DNA of 58,727 nucleotides, from assembly GCA_902597425.1 (NCBI GenBank), contig CACJXT010000003.1:1-58727 (forward strand), in the 5' to 3' direction. Shown in pieces: positions 22,745 through 31,545 of this stretch (its first letter is position 1; each line of letters begins with the position of its first letter). A program made the translations under genes and the position numbers. The DNA is from an uncultured Pelagibacteraceae bacterium. Its GTDB lineage: Bacteria > Pseudomonadota > Alphaproteobacteria > Pelagibacterales > Pelagibacteraceae. The notes under the pieces are model-generated. The model searched no databases and was not told where the DNA came from. It saw nothing but the letters and a program-made list of their open reading frames with translations.

Positions 22745-23512
22745 ATGAACTCAGATTTTTTTGAAATTTTTTTACTTTCAATCATTCAAGGTGTCTCAGA
22801 ATTTCTACCTGTTAGCTCTGCAGCACATCTAATTTTAGCTTCAAATATTTATGAATTTAAAAACCAATCTTTACTAATAGATATTAGTCTACATTTAGGA
22901 TCTTTGTTGGCAATACTTTTTTATTTTAAAAATGATATTTTTAATTTTAATAAAAATAAAAATTTATTTTATAAAATAATAATAGGTACTATTCCACTGA
23001 TAATTATTGGATATTTTTTATATACTACAAACATAATTGATTACTTCAGAAATATTAAAGTTATCGCATGGGCGACTTTATTTTTTGGAATTTTACTTTA
23101 CATAGCGGATAAAAATAAATTTTTAAAAAAAATAGATACTGATTTTAATATAAAATCAGTTTTAGTAATTGGTTTTTTTCAAGTTTTGGCTCTAATACCT
23201 GGAGTAAGTAGAGCAGGTATTACAATAACGGCAGGAAGAATATTAGGATTCGATAGAACAGACTCAACAAAAATTTCTTTTTATTTATCAATACCTGCTC
23301 TATTAGGTGCAAGTACTTTAGGAATAAAAGATCTATTCAAAGAAAATATTGATTTTAATTTATTAGTTTTAATTGGAGTCTTTCTATCTTTTTTATTTTC
23401 ATTAATAACAATTAAAATTTTTCTTAAATTTGTAAAAAATTTTTCTTTAAATGTGTTTGTTGTTTACAGAATATTTTTAGCAATAGTTTTATTTTATATT
23501 ATATATTTTTAA
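22745..23512 (+). CDS. uppP: Undecaprenyl-diphosphate phosphatase
   Basis: 255 aa; 'SIIQGVSEFLPVSSAAHLIL', 'ALIPGVSRAGITITAGRILGFDR'. Confidence 0.95.
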   Translation: MNSDFFEIFLLSIIQGVSEFLPVSSAAHLILASNIYEFKNQSLLIDISLHLGSLLAILFYFKNDIFNFNKNKNLFYKIIIGTIPLIIIGYFLYTTNIIDYFRNIKVIAWATLFFGILLYIADKNKFLKKIDTDFNIKSVLVIGFFQVLALIPGVSRAGITITAGRILGFDRTDSTKISFYLSIPALLGASTLGIKDLFKENIDFNLLVLIGVFLSFLFSLITIKIFLKFVKNFSLNVFVVYRIFLAIVLFYIIYF

Positions 23513-24398
23513 CTTTAGAGTCATATAAAGGTAAAAGCTGAGATAATAAAACTCCAAAAAGAATTAAAAAGCAGCCTATAATATTATTTAAACCTAAAAT
23601 TTGATTTAAAATTATCCATGCAGCAATAGTTGCAAAAACACCTTCTAAAGAAAATATAATTCCAGCTGGAGCTGGAGAAATATTCTTTTGTGCATAAATT
23701 TGTAATGTAAATGCAATACCTCCAGATAAAACTCCTGCATAAATTATTGAAATTGACTCATTCAATATATTTGAAATTGTTATTGTTTCAAAGAAAATTG
23801 CAAAAATAAAAGAAAAAAAAGAAACCACTAATGCTTGAAGTGCTCCAAAAAATAATGGCAAATTAAAAGATTTAGCAAAATTACCAATAAAAATTATATG
23901 CAAAGCCCAAAAAAGTGCACATAAGATTACCAGACCGTCCCCTAATCTAATTGTAGCATCTGAAAAATCACTTAATAAATAAACTCCAAAAACACAAAAT
24001 ACTACTGAAGGCCAAATACTCCAATGTATTGATTTAGAATAAATAAAAAAAAGAATGATAGGAACCATTGGAACATAAAAAATTGTAAAAAAGGCCGCAT
24101 TTGCAACATCTGTATAAAGTAAAGCAGCCTGTTGAAGATAAGTTCCTAAAAATAAGAATAAACCTATCAAAAAAAGCAGTTTAAAAAATAACTTCTTATT
24201 ATTATTTATTTCTTTAAAGATTTTTTTTTTTTCAATTAATAATGCAAATGGTATAATGGACAAAAAGCCAACAAAAAATCTTGTTGCATTAAAGGTTAGA
24301 GGGCCAATTTTATCCATGCCAGTATCTTGAGCAATAAAAGTTGTTCCCCAAATAAAAGTGCAAAAAATAGCACTAAATAAAGACATCGATTTAGACAT
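23499..24398 (-). CDS. EamA/DMT-family transporter
   Basis: 299 aa, about 10 TM segments; 'CTFIWGTTFIAQDTGMDKIGPLTFNATRFFVG', second repeat 'GGIAFTLQIYAQKNISPAPAGIIFSLEGVFATI'. Confidence 0.88.
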   Translation of the reverse strand: MSKSMSLFSAIFCTFIWGTTFIAQDTGMDKIGPLTFNATRFFVGFLSIIPFALLIEKKKIFKEINNNKKLFFKLLFLIGLFLFLGTYLQQAALLYTDVANAAFFTIFYVPMVPIILFFIYSKSIHWSIWPSVVFCVFGVYLLSDFSDATIRLGDGLVILCALFWALHIIFIGNFAKSFNLPLFFGALQALVVSFFSFIFAIFFETITISNILNESISIIYAGVLSGGIAFTLQIYAQKNISPAPAGIIFSLEGVFATIAAWIILNQILGLNNIIGCFLILFGVLLSQLLPLYDSKVKNI

Positions 24399-24402
24399 AT
24401 TT

Positions 24403-25329
24403 TTAGACTGCTAATTTATAAGCAAAATTTTTACCAAGATTTTCTTTTAATTCATTACAAAATCTTGCTGCTTCAGCACCATCAATAATTCTATGATCGT
24501 AAGATAAAGATAAAGGCAACATTATTCTTGATTGATATTTGTCTTCATAATAAGCATTTTTTTTTGAAGATCTTCCAACTCCTAAAATTGCAACTTCTGG
24601 ATAATTAATAATTGGAGTGAAAAAGGAACCACCTATACCTCCTAGACTAGTTATTGTCATTGAACCTCCAAAAAATTCCTTTTTATCTATTTTTAAATTA
24701 CGACATTTGTCACTGATAGTTTTTAATTCGTTGCTTATAAGATTAATATTTTTATTATTTACATTTCTTAGTTTTGGAACCATTAATCCATGAGGAGTAT
24801 CAACTGCAATACCTATATGATAATATTTTTTAATTGTGATTTTTCCCTTATCAATATCCTCTATTGATGAATTAAAACTTGGAAATTTTTTTAAAGTAGA
24901 AACTAATCCCTTTACAATAAATGCAAGAGGAGTTAATTTTTTTTTTTCACCTGTAAAGGAATCTGTAAGTGTACTTCTAAACTCTTCCATTTCTGTTATA
25001 TCTGCTTCATCGTGGTGTGTTACATGTGGAATATTTTTCCATGAATTTACTAAATGTGGGATTGCAATTCTTTTTACTCGCGCAATATCTTTAATTTCTA
25101 TTTCTCCAAAATCTGAATGATTATATTCATTTTTAATTTTACTAAATGGTTGACTATCTTCTTCTGTACTTTTCGGATCTTTTATTTGGTTACTTATAAA
25201 TTTTTTTACATCTTCTTCAGTAATTCTTCCTTTTCTTTCTGTTCCCTTTATTAAACTTACATTTGCTCCTAACTCTCTAGCAAATTTTCTAACTTTTGGG
25301 GTTGTAAAGATTTTTTTATCTTCTGTCAT
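24403..25329 (-). CDS. aceF: Dihydrolipoyllysine acyltransferase (E2) with peripheral-subunit-binding and catalytic domains, no lipoyl domain
   Basis: 308 aa; starts directly with E3/E1-binding domain 'TTPKVRKFARELGANVSLIKGTERKGRITEEDVKKFI'; catalytic 'LSYDHRIIDGAEAARF'. Confidence 0.9.
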   Translation of the reverse strand: MTEDKKIFTTPKVRKFARELGANVSLIKGTERKGRITEEDVKKFISNQIKDPKSTEEDSQPFSKIKNEYNHSDFGEIEIKDIARVKRIAIPHLVNSWKNIPHVTHHDEADITEMEEFRSTLTDSFTGEKKKLTPLAFIVKGLVSTLKKFPSFNSSIEDIDKGKITIKKYYHIGIAVDTPHGLMVPKLRNVNNKNINLISNELKTISDKCRNLKIDKKEFFGGSMTITSLGGIGGSFFTPIINYPEVAILGVGRSSKKNAYYEDKYQSRIMLPLSLSYDHRIIDGAEAARFCNELKENLGKNFAYKLAV

Positions 25330-25332
25330 TTT

Positions 25333-28300
25333 CTATAATTTTGTTGGTATTGGTTTTTCTGTATCAATATTATATTTTTTTATAGCATCTTTTGCATATT
25401 TTGAAGGAATTAATTGTTCTTTTGCCAAAGCACTTAAAGAGTATGCAACTAAATGTTCTTTATCTACTTCAAAAAATTTCCTTAAATTTTTTCTTGTATC
25501 GCTTCTTCCGTAGCCATCGGTACCAAAAGAATAAAAACCTTTTGAAATAAAAGGTCTTATTTGATCTGAATTCAATCTAATATAATCTGATGCAGCTATA
25601 ACTGGTCCTTCAGTTAATGATAAACATTTTTCTATATATGTTTTTTTTGGTTTACTATCAGGATGTAGTAGATTGTATCTTTCTACTTCCAATGCTTCTT
25701 TTCTTAATTCATTAAAGCTTGTTACACTCCATACGTTGCTATCTATTTGATAATCTTTTTGAAGGATTTCTGCTGCTGCAATCATTTCTCTTAAAATTGT
25801 ACCCGATCCAAGTAACTGAATTTTAGTTTTTTTATATTTATTATGTTCTTTAAACAAATACATTCCTTTTAATATTCCCTCTTCAATAGATTTATCTTTT
25901 GGCATTGCTGGATGACAATAATTTTCATTCATTGTTGTTATGTAATAAAAAATTTTTTCTCGTTTATCATACATTCTTCTCAATCCTTCTCTAAAAATAG
26001 TTGCCAATTCATAAGAAAAAGTAGGATCATACGATTTACAATTTGGAATAACAGATGACAGTATATGGCTATGTCCATCTGCATGTTGTAATCCTTCGCC
26101 TGCTAAAGTTGTTCTGCCTGCTGTCGCACCAATTAAAAAACCTCTAGTTTGGTTGTCTCCAGCTGCCCAAGCAAAATCACCTGTTCTTTGAAAACCAAAC
26201 ATTGAATAAAATAAATAAATTGGAATCATTTCTAAATCATGATTCGTATAAGAAGTTCCGGCCGCAATCCAAGACGACATTGCTCCTGCTTCTGTTATTC
26301 CTTCTTCTAATACTTGTCCTTTTATATCCTCTCTATACGAGCTTAGTTGTTCCGAATCTACGGGTTCATATTTTTGCCCTTCATGGGCATAAATACCAAT
26401 TTTTTGAAAAAATCCCTCCATTCCAAATGTTCTTGCTTCATCTGGAATAATTGGGACTAATCTAGGTGCAACATTTTTATCTCTTAATAAACTTGTAAGC
26501 ATTCTTACCAGTACCATTGTGGTTGACATTTCTTTCTTCCCTGTCGATTCTTTCATTGCTTTAAATATATCTTCCGAAGGAGTTTTAATTGATTTTGCAA
26601 AGGAAGATCTTTCAGGCAGATTTCCACCCAATTTTAATCTACGCTCTTTTAAGTATTTTATTTCAGGAGAGTTTTCTGGAGGTCTATAGTATTCAATATT
26701 TTTTACTTGTTGATCAGTTAAAGGAACATCAAATCTGTCTCTGTAATATAATAAATCTTTTTCATCTAATTTTTTTTGTTGGTGAGTAGTATTAATACTT
26801 TCTCCTGATTTACCCATACCATATCCTTTTATTGTTTTTGCTAAAATTATAGTTGGACTACCTTTATTTTGCATAGCTGCATGATATGCTGCATAAACTT
26901 TGTGTGGATCATGACCTCCTCTATTTAACTTCCAAATATCCTTATCATCCATTTGAGAAACTAAATTTAAAAGTTCTGGGTACTTGCCAAAAAATTTTTC
27001 TCTCACAAAAGCTCCTCCTTTGGCTTTAAATGCTTGGTACTCTCCATCAAATGCTTCATTCATTCGCTTAATTAATAATCCTGATTTATCTTTTGCTAAC
27101 AAAGAATCCCAATAAGAACCCCAGATAACTTTAATTACATTCCAGCCAGCACCTCTAAATATTCCTTCTAATTCTTGAATAATTTTTCCATTTCCCCTAA
27201 CAGGACCGTCTAGTCTCTGTAAATTGCAGTTAACTACAAAAATTAAGTTATCTAATTTTTCCCTAGCAGCTAAACCAATTGCTCCTAAAGACTCTGGTTC
27301 ATCTGTTTCTCCATCTCCTAAATGACACCAAATTTTTCTTCCTTCATCTTTTAACAATCCTCTATTAATTAAATACTTAGTAAATCTAGCTTGATAAATT
27401 GCCATCATTGCGCCCAGTCCCATTGAAACTACTGGAAACTGCCAAAACTTAGGCATTAACCAGGGATGAGGGTAAGAAGAAAGACCTCCAGGATTAACTT
27501 CTTGACGGAATCTATCTAGTTGTTTTGAAGTAATTCTTCCTTCAAGAAAAGCTCTAGCATACATTCCAGGAGCACAATGTCCTTGAAAATAAATTAAATC
27601 TCCACCAAATTTATTATTTTTTGCTCTCCAAAAATGATTCATACCAACATCATAAAGTGTAGCTGCTGATGCAAATGTTCCTATATGACCACCTAACTCT
27701 GGGGTTTTTTTGTTTGCTCTAACAACCATGGCTGCTGCATTCCATCTAATCAAAGCTCTTATTTTTCTTTCAAGATTTTGATCACCAGGAGATTTTGTCT
27801 CTTCATCTGGCGCTATTGTATTTATGTAGGGTGTGTTTCTTGACAAAACTAGATCTGAACCTTCTTTATAAGAATGTTCTATTAATTGTTTGATCAAAAA
27901 TTGAGCTCTACTTTTTCCATCTTTTTCAAGAACCGCAGAAAGTGATTCCATCCATTCTTTTGTTTCTATTGGATCAATATCACCACTTTGTACAACCTCA
28001 ATTTTTTCAACAATTTCTTTTTTTTTGTTTATTATTTTTGGTTTTTCATCTTCTTCTTTTAATACTAGAGTTTTTTCAGCTTCTTTAATAATTTTTTCTG
28101 TAACTGGAGGTATTTTTTCTTCAACATTTTCTTTAGACCGTTCCTCTGATTGAACTGTGTTTTGTAAAGTTATAAGCAAATCACCTTTGGAAACTTTATC
28201 TCCAATCTTAACATTTACATCTTCCACTACTCCTTCAGAAACTGAGGGAACTTCAACGCTAGATTTATCGCTTTCTAAGGTAACTATAGAATCGTTCTTT

Positions 28301-28389
28301 TTTATTGTGTCACCTTTTTTTACTAAAACTTCTATAATTTCTACTTGCTCAAAATCACCTATATCGGGAACTAATAATTTATTTTCCAT
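25333..28389 (-). CDS. aceE: Pyruvate dehydrogenase E1, homodimeric type, with N-terminal lipoyl domain
   Basis: 1018 aa; residues ~1-80 lipoyl domain 'KLLVPDIGDFEQVEIIEVLVKKGDTIKKNDSIVTLESDKSSVEVPSVSEGVVEDV'; then AceE-type E1 'IRALIRWNAAAMVVRANK', 'CHLGDGETDEPESLGAI', 'GDFAWAAGDNQTRGFLIGATAGRTTL'. Confidence 0.95.
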   Translation of the reverse strand: MENKLLVPDIGDFEQVEIIEVLVKKGDTIKKNDSIVTLESDKSSVEVPSVSEGVVEDVNVKIGDKVSKGDLLITLQNTVQSEERSKENVEEKIPPVTEKIIKEAEKTLVLKEEDEKPKIINKKKEIVEKIEVVQSGDIDPIETKEWMESLSAVLEKDGKSRAQFLIKQLIEHSYKEGSDLVLSRNTPYINTIAPDEETKSPGDQNLERKIRALIRWNAAAMVVRANKKTPELGGHIGTFASAATLYDVGMNHFWRAKNNKFGGDLIYFQGHCAPGMYARAFLEGRITSKQLDRFRQEVNPGGLSSYPHPWLMPKFWQFPVVSMGLGAMMAIYQARFTKYLINRGLLKDEGRKIWCHLGDGETDEPESLGAIGLAAREKLDNLIFVVNCNLQRLDGPVRGNGKIIQELEGIFRGAGWNVIKVIWGSYWDSLLAKDKSGLLIKRMNEAFDGEYQAFKAKGGAFVREKFFGKYPELLNLVSQMDDKDIWKLNRGGHDPHKVYAAYHAAMQNKGSPTIILAKTIKGYGMGKSGESINTTHQQKKLDEKDLLYYRDRFDVPLTDQQVKNIEYYRPPENSPEIKYLKERRLKLGGNLPERSSFAKSIKTPSEDIFKAMKESTGKKEMSTTMVLVRMLTSLLRDKNVAPRLVPIIPDEARTFGMEGFFQKIGIYAHEGQKYEPVDSEQLSSYREDIKGQVLEEGITEAGAMSSWIAAGTSYTNHDLEMIPIYLFYSMFGFQRTGDFAWAAGDNQTRGFLIGATAGRTTLAGEGLQHADGHSHILSSVIPNCKSYDPTFSYELATIFREGLRRMYDKREKIFYYITTMNENYCHPAMPKDKSIEEGILKGMYLFKEHNKYKKTKIQLLGSGTILREMIAAAEILQKDYQIDSNVWSVTSFNELRKEALEVERYNLLHPDSKPKKTYIEKCLSLTEGPVIAASDYIRLNSDQIRPFISKGFYSFGTDGYGRSDTRKNLRKFFEVDKEHLVAYSLSALAKEQLIPSKYAKDAIKKYNIDTEKPIPTKL

Positions 28390-28492
28390 TAAACAACTTT
28401 GATTTTAGTCACTTATTAGTAAATTCATAGAGATATTATTTTGGACATATTTATATCTTTTTTTGGTCATTCTTAAATGGGTAAATTGTAAC

Positions 28493-28609
28493 ATGTTAAT
28501 AAAACTTATTAAAAAAATTAAATCATTTAACAACAACCAAAATTTAGATGGTAGATTTTGGATACAAAGATTGTTGTTAAGAAAAAATTTAAATTCATTA
28601 AAATATTAA
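28493..28609 (+). CDS. Possible small protein (38 aa), uncharacterised
   Basis: Manual translation MLIKLIKKIKSFNNNQNLDGRFWIQRLLLRKNLNSLKY*; fills the aceE-thiolase gap; its TAA overlaps the convergent thiolase stop as 'TTAA'. No clear Shine-Dalgarno. Confidence 0.3.
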   Translation: MLIKLIKKIKSFNNNQNLDGRFWIQRLLLRKNLNSLKY

Positions 28610-29715
28610 TCTCTTTCTATACACATTGCAATTCCCATTCCACCACCTATACATAAAGTGGCTAAACCTTTTTTTGAATTTCTTCTAACCATTTCATGAA
28701 TTAATGTAACTACAATTCTAGCACCTGAAGCTCCAATTGGATGTCCTAAAGCTATAGCTCCACCATTAACATTAACTTTTTCAACTGGAATATTTAATTC
28801 CTTAATTACAGCTATATTCTGTGCTGCAAATGCTTCGTTAGACTCAACTAAATCTAAATCATTTATAACCCATCTAGCTTTTTCTAAAGCCTTTTTTGAT
28901 GCAGGAATTGGTCCCGATCCCATAAAAGCAGGATCTACTCCGCATGTTGCCCATGATACTATTTTGGCAAGAGGAACTAATCCTCTTTTTTCAGATTCTT
29001 CTCTGGTCATTAATAACACAGCGGCTGAACCATCATTAATACCAGATGAATTACCTGCAGTTACAGTTCCATTTTTTTTAAATGATGGTTTAAGTTTTGA
29101 TAAACTTTCAATTGTGATTCCTTTTCTTGGGTGCTCATCTTCTGAAGATTTATCAATTATTTCTTCCATAAATTTTTTATTTTTTATTGCTTCTTGCGCT
29201 TTTGATTGAGAAGAAGCTGAAAAAATATCTTGTTCTTCTCTTGAAATTTCCCATTTTTCAGCAACATTTTCTGCTGTAATTCCCATGTGATAATTGTTGT
29301 ACGCATCAATTAGACCATCTTTTAACATCATTTCTTCTTTTGAGTTAGTCATGCTTTCTTGACCTCCGGCAATAATTATTTTTGCATCACCTAGTAAAAT
29401 TGATTGATATCCAGCTACAACAGATCTTAAACCTGAACCACATACTTGATTTATTACGTACCCAGTTTTTTCTTTAGGTATTCCAGCTCTAATTGCTGCT
29501 TGTCGTGCTGGATTTTGACCAGTGTCCCCAGTAAGAACCTGTCCCATTATAACTTCGTCAATAAATTTTGCTTCAACTTTTGACTTACTCAAAATATTTT
29601 TTATAACAGCTTCACCTAAATCGTGAGCTTGGAATTTATGCCAAATACCCTTGTACTTTCCTATAGCTGTACGTAGCGCTGATACAAAAACTATATCTTT
29701 AGATTTTTTTGTCAT
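28606..29715 (-). CDS. Acetyl-CoA acetyltransferase / thiolase
   Basis: 369 aa; 'VINQVCGSGLRSVVAGYQSI', 'NVNGGAIALGHPIGASGARI', 'GLATLCIGGGMGIAMCIE'. Confidence 0.93.
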   Translation of the reverse strand: MTKKSKDIVFVSALRTAIGKYKGIWHKFQAHDLGEAVIKNILSKSKVEAKFIDEVIMGQVLTGDTGQNPARQAAIRAGIPKEKTGYVINQVCGSGLRSVVAGYQSILLGDAKIIIAGGQESMTNSKEEMMLKDGLIDAYNNYHMGITAENVAEKWEISREEQDIFSASSQSKAQEAIKNKKFMEEIIDKSSEDEHPRKGITIESLSKLKPSFKKNGTVTAGNSSGINDGSAAVLLMTREESEKRGLVPLAKIVSWATCGVDPAFMGSGPIPASKKALEKARWVINDLDLVESNEAFAAQNIAVIKELNIPVEKVNVNGGAIALGHPIGASGARIVVTLIHEMVRRNSKKGLATLCIGGGMGIAMCIERD

Positions 29716-29785
29716 ACAAATACAATAGTTGCTAAATTAGAAAATTACATTAAAAAATGTAATGTGCTATAATAATAACAGTGTT

Positions 29786-29862
29786 GCGCCTGTAGCTCAA
29801 TTGGATAGAGCGCTTGGCTACGGACCAGGAGGTTCTGGGTTCAACTCCTAGCAGGCGCGCCA
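29786..29862 (+). tRNA. tRNA-Arg (ACG)
   Basis: GCGCCTGTAGCTCAATTGGATAGAGCGCTTGGCTACGGACCAGGAGGTTCTGGGTTCAACTCCTAGCAGGCGCGCCA; 7-bp acceptor GCGCCTG/CAGGCGC, anticodon loop CTACGGA, encoded CCA. Confidence 0.93.
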
Positions 29863-30974
29863 TTTATTAATTTTTCAATTATTTTATTATATTTATTCAA
29901 ACTTTCTCCTGCTGAAAATTTACTCAAACTTTTTTTATAAAATTTTTTTTTTACAATGAAAATTTTTCTATTATTAAAGAATAATTCAATTTTTTTTGAT
30001 AAATCTATATGATCATTTTTTTTTACTAAAAAACCTGCTTTACCATTTAATAAAATTTCTCTAGGTCCAGTAGGACAGTTTGTTGAAATAATTGGTTTAT
30101 TTAATGACATAGACTCAATTAAAACATTTGGCAAACCTTCATAGTTTGAAGTTAATATAAATAAATCTGATTTTAATAAATATGGAAAAGGATTTTTTTT
30201 AAATTTAAAAATATAAAGATTTTCATTAAATTTATTTTCTTTTGCATATTCGATTAATTTTTTCTTTGCCTTTCCATCCCCCATTAAAACAATATCACAT
30301 CTAATTTTTTTTTTTATTTCGTTAAATGCTTTTAATAGCATCATTTGATTTTTAACTTCATCGAGTCTTCCTAAAGAAAATAAAATGGGTTTATTTTTAT
30401 TAAAAAAAGGTTTTTTTCTAATTGTGAATTCTTTAGATAATTTTTGATAGTCTAACTTTAAAGTTGGATTATAAATAAATACAACATTTTTTTCTTTTGA
30501 AATTTTTTTAAATTCGTTGGCTAAATCTTTAGAATTACAAATTATTTTTTTAGCATTTTTATATAATAAACTTGCTAAAAAAATTATTACTCTTCCCTTG
30601 ATAAAAGTATGTTTAAATTTCTCTATTGAAAGTCTTTCACAACAAACTACTTTTAAAGTATTATTAAATAAAAACTTATTAACTGCCAAAACCAGCACAT
30701 TAGCATGCATTTGAATAGGAATAATTATATCTGGTTTTAATTTTTTAAATATTTTTGATAGTTCAAAAAATGAAAATATTGTCCTTTTTGAATTTAATTT
30801 AATTTTTTTTATCCCTATTCTTTTGAAATCACTTTCAAATTTATTTGAAAAATAATTTGAAATAAAAAAGACCTCATATTTTTTAGCTAATTTTTCTGAA
30901 ATAAGTAAATTTGTCTTTTCCACACCTCCATCCTTGAAAAAAGGATGGTAAAATAAGATTTTCTTTTTTTGCAC
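29841..30974 (-). CDS. GT4-like glycosyltransferase (GTG start)
   Basis: 377 aa; 'HPFFKDGGVEKTNLLISEKLAKKYEV', 'FSLGRLDEVKNQMMLLKAF', 'TSNYEGLPNVLIESMSLNKPIISTNCPTGPREIL'. The last codons lie antisense within tRNA-Arg. Confidence 0.88.
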   Translation of the reverse strand: MQKKKILFYHPFFKDGGVEKTNLLISEKLAKKYEVFFISNYFSNKFESDFKRIGIKKIKLNSKRTIFSFFELSKIFKKLKPDIIIPIQMHANVLVLAVNKFLFNNTLKVVCCERLSIEKFKHTFIKGRVIIFLASLLYKNAKKIICNSKDLANEFKKISKEKNVVFIYNPTLKLDYQKLSKEFTIRKKPFFNKNKPILFSLGRLDEVKNQMMLLKAFNEIKKKIRCDIVLMGDGKAKKKLIEYAKENKFNENLYIFKFKKNPFPYLLKSDLFILTSNYEGLPNVLIESMSLNKPIISTNCPTGPREILLNGKAGFLVKKNDHIDLSKKIELFFNNRKIFIVKKKFYKKSLSKFSAGESLNKYNKIIEKLINGAPARS

Positions 30975-31059
30975 TAATTATATTTATTGTTTTAAAAAAT
31001 TAATATCATATTGGAATTTCATCAAATTTAAAGATAATACATTCTAATAAAATAAAATT

Positions 31060-31143
31060 ATGAAAGTATCTTTACAAAAAGCTGTTGTATATTTTTTTAT
31101 TATAGTACTTATTATATTAATAATAATTTCTTTAATAATTTAA
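31060..31143 (+). CDS. Possible single-TM micro-protein (27 aa)
   Basis: Manual translation MKVSLQKAVVYFFIIVLIILIIISLII*; ends 3 nt before the next ATG at 31147. Confidence 0.35.
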   Translation: MKVSLQKAVVYFFIIVLIILIIISLII

Positions 31144-31146
31144 ATA

Positions 31147-31545
31147 ATGTCTAAAAAATTTGAAAAAATAGCTATTAAACCTGGTTTTATGAAACATAAT
31201 GGTGGATTGCTATTTAGAGAAATTTCAAAAAGTGAATATGAATTTAAAACAACTATTAAAGAAAATAATTTAAATACAGCGGGTATTACTCATGGAGGAT
31301 ACATTGCAACAATTATAGATTCTGGAGCAGGTACTGGAGCACATAGGACCGCAAAAAATTCTCAATGTGTTACAATTTCTTTAGATATAAAATTTATTAG
31401 AGCAACTAAATTAGATGATGAAATTATTGGTTTTGTAAAAATTTTAAAAAAAACTAAGTCAATGGTATTTTTAATTTGTCATCTAAAAAAAAATAAAAAA
31501 ATTATTGCTTCTGCATCTGGAATTTGGAAAATTCTTAATAAGTAG
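31147..31545 (+). CDS. PaaI/YbgC-like hotdog thioesterase
   Basis: 132 aa; 'NTAGITHGGYIATIIDSGAGTGAHRT...CVTISLDIKFIRATKLDDEI'. Confidence 0.85.
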   Translation: MSKKFEKIAIKPGFMKHNGGLLFREISKSEYEFKTTIKENNLNTAGITHGGYIATIIDSGAGTGAHRTAKNSQCVTISLDIKFIRATKLDDEIIGFVKILKKTKSMVFLICHLKKNKKIIASASGIWKILNK

